From: a virus
DNA length: 31,727 nt
Strand: one strand, 5' to 3'
Virus record (IMG/VR): IMGVR_UViG_3300047548_000637
Coordinates: 1 to 31,727 of that record
The notes beneath the pieces were generated by a model. That model was not told the origin of the DNA. It was given only the letters and a program-made list of their open reading frames with translations, and made no database searches. Shown here piece after piece: positions 30,558 through 31,727 of this stretch (its first letter is position 1; the number at the start of each line of letters is the position of its first letter). Both the position numbers and the translations under genes were made by a program.

Positions 30558-30576
30558 CTTTTGTGGTATACTATGA
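30511..30576 (+). CDS. Possible 21-residue hydrophobic peptide gene
   Basis: MKAFEQTPIYLFVLFFFCGI plus Leu, with AAGG six bases before ATG. The hydrophobic part is coded by the T-rich right repeat arm, so chance is a real alternative: T-rich DNA always reads as Phe/Leu. If translated it would be a single-span membrane peptide or leader. Confidence 0.25.
   Translation: MKAFEQTPIYLFVLFFFCGIL
30545..30572 (+). promoter_or_regulatory. Extended -10 promoter for the second early group
   Basis: TGGTATACT (TGN-TATACT, -10 at 30567-30572) with TTGTTT 16 bases upstream (30545-30550, three of six matches). The start site would be about 30579, a short leader before the ATG at 30602. The -35 overlaps the right arm of the inverted repeat. 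Confidence 0.45.
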
Positions 30577-30601
30577 ACTCATAAATCCAAAGGCTTAAAG
30601 C

Positions 30602-31003
30602 ATGAATCTCCCTTCTTATCTCAAATTGACAGAATCCGAACGCGCCTTCGAGTTAAAGCGCCGACAGTTAAAAGCCGCCTTGTCAGAGGCCACCGCCGCG
30701 ACCAAGAGACGGACATCACCCACAAAACCCGTGGATATGCTGACACCCACCCAACTAAGGCAATTCGAGAAGTTGACCGCAGGACGAACACTCACTATGC
30801 CCGACGTTCACAATATAAAGTCATATGGTAAGTTCAAAGAACAACGGGCAGAGTGTCAGCGCCGATTCGACCTGAATCAAAAATACTATGCTGACACCCT
30901 AGCGGCTCAACACCAGCGCCAAGAGCTGCAGCGAGCAGAACAGGCAGCACGCCAAGCATACGCCGACCACCTAAACACAGCACCAGCGAGCGACCTCGAA
31001 TGA
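30602..31003 (+). CDS. Helical charged early protein, unknown
   Basis: A 133-residue protein with AAAGG nine bases before ATG. It is helical and charged (SERAFELKRRQLKAALSEAT, then a basic TKRRTSPTKPV stretch and FKEQRAECQRRFDLNQKYYA and QELQRAEQAARQAYA). Coiled coil and a central basic region suggest a DNA- or protein-binding role. No family recognised. The next small frame overlaps its stop by ATGA. Confidence 0.65.
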   Translation: MNLPSYLKLTESERAFELKRRQLKAALSEATAATKRRTSPTKPVDMLTPTQLRQFEKLTAGRTLTMPDVHNIKSYGKFKEQRAECQRRFDLNQKYYADTLAAQHQRQELQRAEQAARQAYADHLNTAPASDLE

Positions 31004-31144
31004 GCGTACGCCAAGAGTTAGCAGTCCTAATACACTGCCGCCCTACGCATAGAGCGCATCAAGGCGGACTTCGCCGCACTCACACCGCGAGCCAAGGCGG
31101 AATTGTTACAAACGCTTACACTTTCCGCTAACCAAACGGAATAA
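31000..31144 (+). pseudogene. Small gene with an apparent +1 frameshift
   Basis: ATG at 31000 overlaps the previous stop (ATGA) and starts MSVRQELAVLIH, but this frame becomes unlike a protein after that. From about 31036 the +1 frame gives RIERIKADFAALTPRAKAEL and then LQTLTLSANQTE, ending at TAA 31142-31144. Together they would be a natural small helical protein of about 48 residues. A one-base change near 31030-31040 (mutation, sequencing error or programmed shift) would explain this. Confidence 0.5.
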
Positions 31145-31183
31145 ATCCACAGTAAACTATCAACACCAACATAGGAGAATTTC

Positions 31184-31453
31184 ATGTACCAAGGTCACTT
31201 GCCCAACGCGTCACCCATCCAACGCCACAGCGTTGACGACAGCGTTTTCCCATACGTAATAATCTACCGTGCCCCCGTCTCGAACGCGTGGTTCATACGG
31301 ACACCGAGCGGGACGGTGCTACCAACACCCTACGACACACACCAGCAGGCTGAGGCCGCTATTAAAACGCTCAAGTACGCAGCCTTGAACGACAGCGGCA
31401 GCAACACAGAGTTAATAAGGCGCGTTAACGCAGCAATCAAGGAAGCACAATGA
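31184..31453 (+). CDS. Small early protein, unknown
   Basis: An 89-residue protein with AGGAG before ATG. The centre has VFPYVIIYRAPVSNAWFIRT (beta hairpin) and a helical C-terminus (QQAEAAIKTLKYAAL, then ELIRRVNAAIKEAQ). This pattern of a short sheet then helices recalls small phage proteins of unknown role. It overlaps the next start by ATGA. Confidence 0.6.
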   Translation: MYQGHLPNASPIQRHSVDDSVFPYVIIYRAPVSNAWFIRTPSGTVLPTPYDTHQQAEAAIKTLKYAALNDSGSNTELIRRVNAAIKEAQ

Positions 31454-31727
31454 TAACCACACTTAACCAAATCCGTTCGCACTCACCCTGCATAGAGGGC
31501 TGGACTAAGCTCTTAAAGCACCTAGGCAAGGCCACAGCCGATGACGAACCACTCAGCCTTCTGACCGTTCTCAACAGTAACGGCTTGGACGATGCAATCT
31601 GGTGCTTACGCACCGAGGCCACGCCTGAGCGCATCCAGCGCTTCGCCTTGGCCGTGGCCAGACGTGTTGAGCACCTGCACCCGCAGACCAAGGCCACACT
31701 AGACATCGTGGAGCGTTACCTAAGAGG
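31450..31727 (+). CDS. Conserved phage/plasmid-type hypothetical protein, cut at the window end
   Basis: ATG at 31450 overlaps the previous stop. The 92 residues seen include NQIRSHSPCIEGWTKLLKHL, GKATADDEPLSLLTVLNSNG and LDDAIWCLRTE, a pattern I recognise from phage and plasmid proteins of unknown function, in which 'NQIR.H.PC..GW.KLL..LGK...DD.PLSL..IL..NGLDDA.WCLR' is conserved. The C-terminus is beyond the window. The role is unknown. Confidence 0.7.
   Translation, partial: MITTLNQIRSHSPCIEGWTKLLKHLGKATADDEPLSLLTVLNSNGLDDAIWCLRTEATPERIQRFALAVARRVEHLHPQTKATLDIVERYLR

Noticed and set aside
31000-31131. The 43-residue frame as an intact gene
   Set aside because: Sequence after residue 12 is Arg/His-rich and unlike a folded protein, while the +1 frame is protein-like.

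Overview
The window looks like most of the genome of a short-tailed, double-stranded DNA phage (podovirus type). From the far left up to about 29.06 kb almost every gene is read leftwards (minus strand) in one long, tightly packed late block. From 29.57 kb to the right edge the genes are small, unknown and read rightwards, as expected of an early region. A 507-bp non-coding region rich in repeats separates the two. I see no tRNA, rRNA, CRISPR array, integrase or repressor. Genes are commonly coupled by ATGA or TAATG overlaps. The HU protein, the lysis genes and Pam3-gp28-type holin fit a Gram-negative host. The hairpin repeats at 29.1-29.3 kb resemble intergenic repeats I associate with Comamonadaceae (Betaproteobacteria), but that host guess is only an inference.

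Layout in the direction of late transcription (right to left). 29.06-25.39 kb is packaging: a small leader gene, small terminase, a ParB-like protein, six tiny genes of which three encode membrane proteins, then large terminase (TTG start). 25.38-23.37 kb is the portal. At 23.37-22.76 kb a free-standing HNH endonuclease sits on the opposite strand with its own promoter. 22.6-17.8 kb holds tail-fibre-type proteins, including a 956-residue fibre. 17.8-14.7 kb holds an EF-hand coiled-coil protein, a papain-type protease and a lysis cassette: Pam3-gp28-type holin, HU-like protein, lipoprotein, second holin and M15 endolysin. 14.6-11.06 kb is a second fibre cluster with a tandemly duplicated N-terminal domain and beta-repeats. 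11.05-7.5 kb holds a permuted papain-like enzyme, two small genes, scaffold, major capsid protein and a second head protein. 7.4-0 kb is the tail and ejection module: adaptor, second adaptor-like protein, collagen-like protein, nozzle-type protein, a small protein, two related internal proteins and a third that runs off the left end.

The left end follows the T7 order (scaffold, capsid, adaptor, nozzle, internal proteins), but about 12 kb of fibre and lysis genes lies between portal and scaffold. Several genes are easily missed and were found by reading the gaps: the 54-residue holin-like gene, a 51-residue basic gene, a 29-residue Cys-containing gene and partial genes at both ends.

The most unusual signals are: a 157-bp AT-rich element bounded by 26-bp perfect inverted repeats; two 74-bp hairpin-bearing repeats; a recurring GTTACA-N4-GTTACA motif in the early region; minus-strand TATAAT boxes placed only at gene starts, three of them 6-7 nt before an ATG without a ribosome binding site; and vicinal cysteine pairs in about ten virion proteins.
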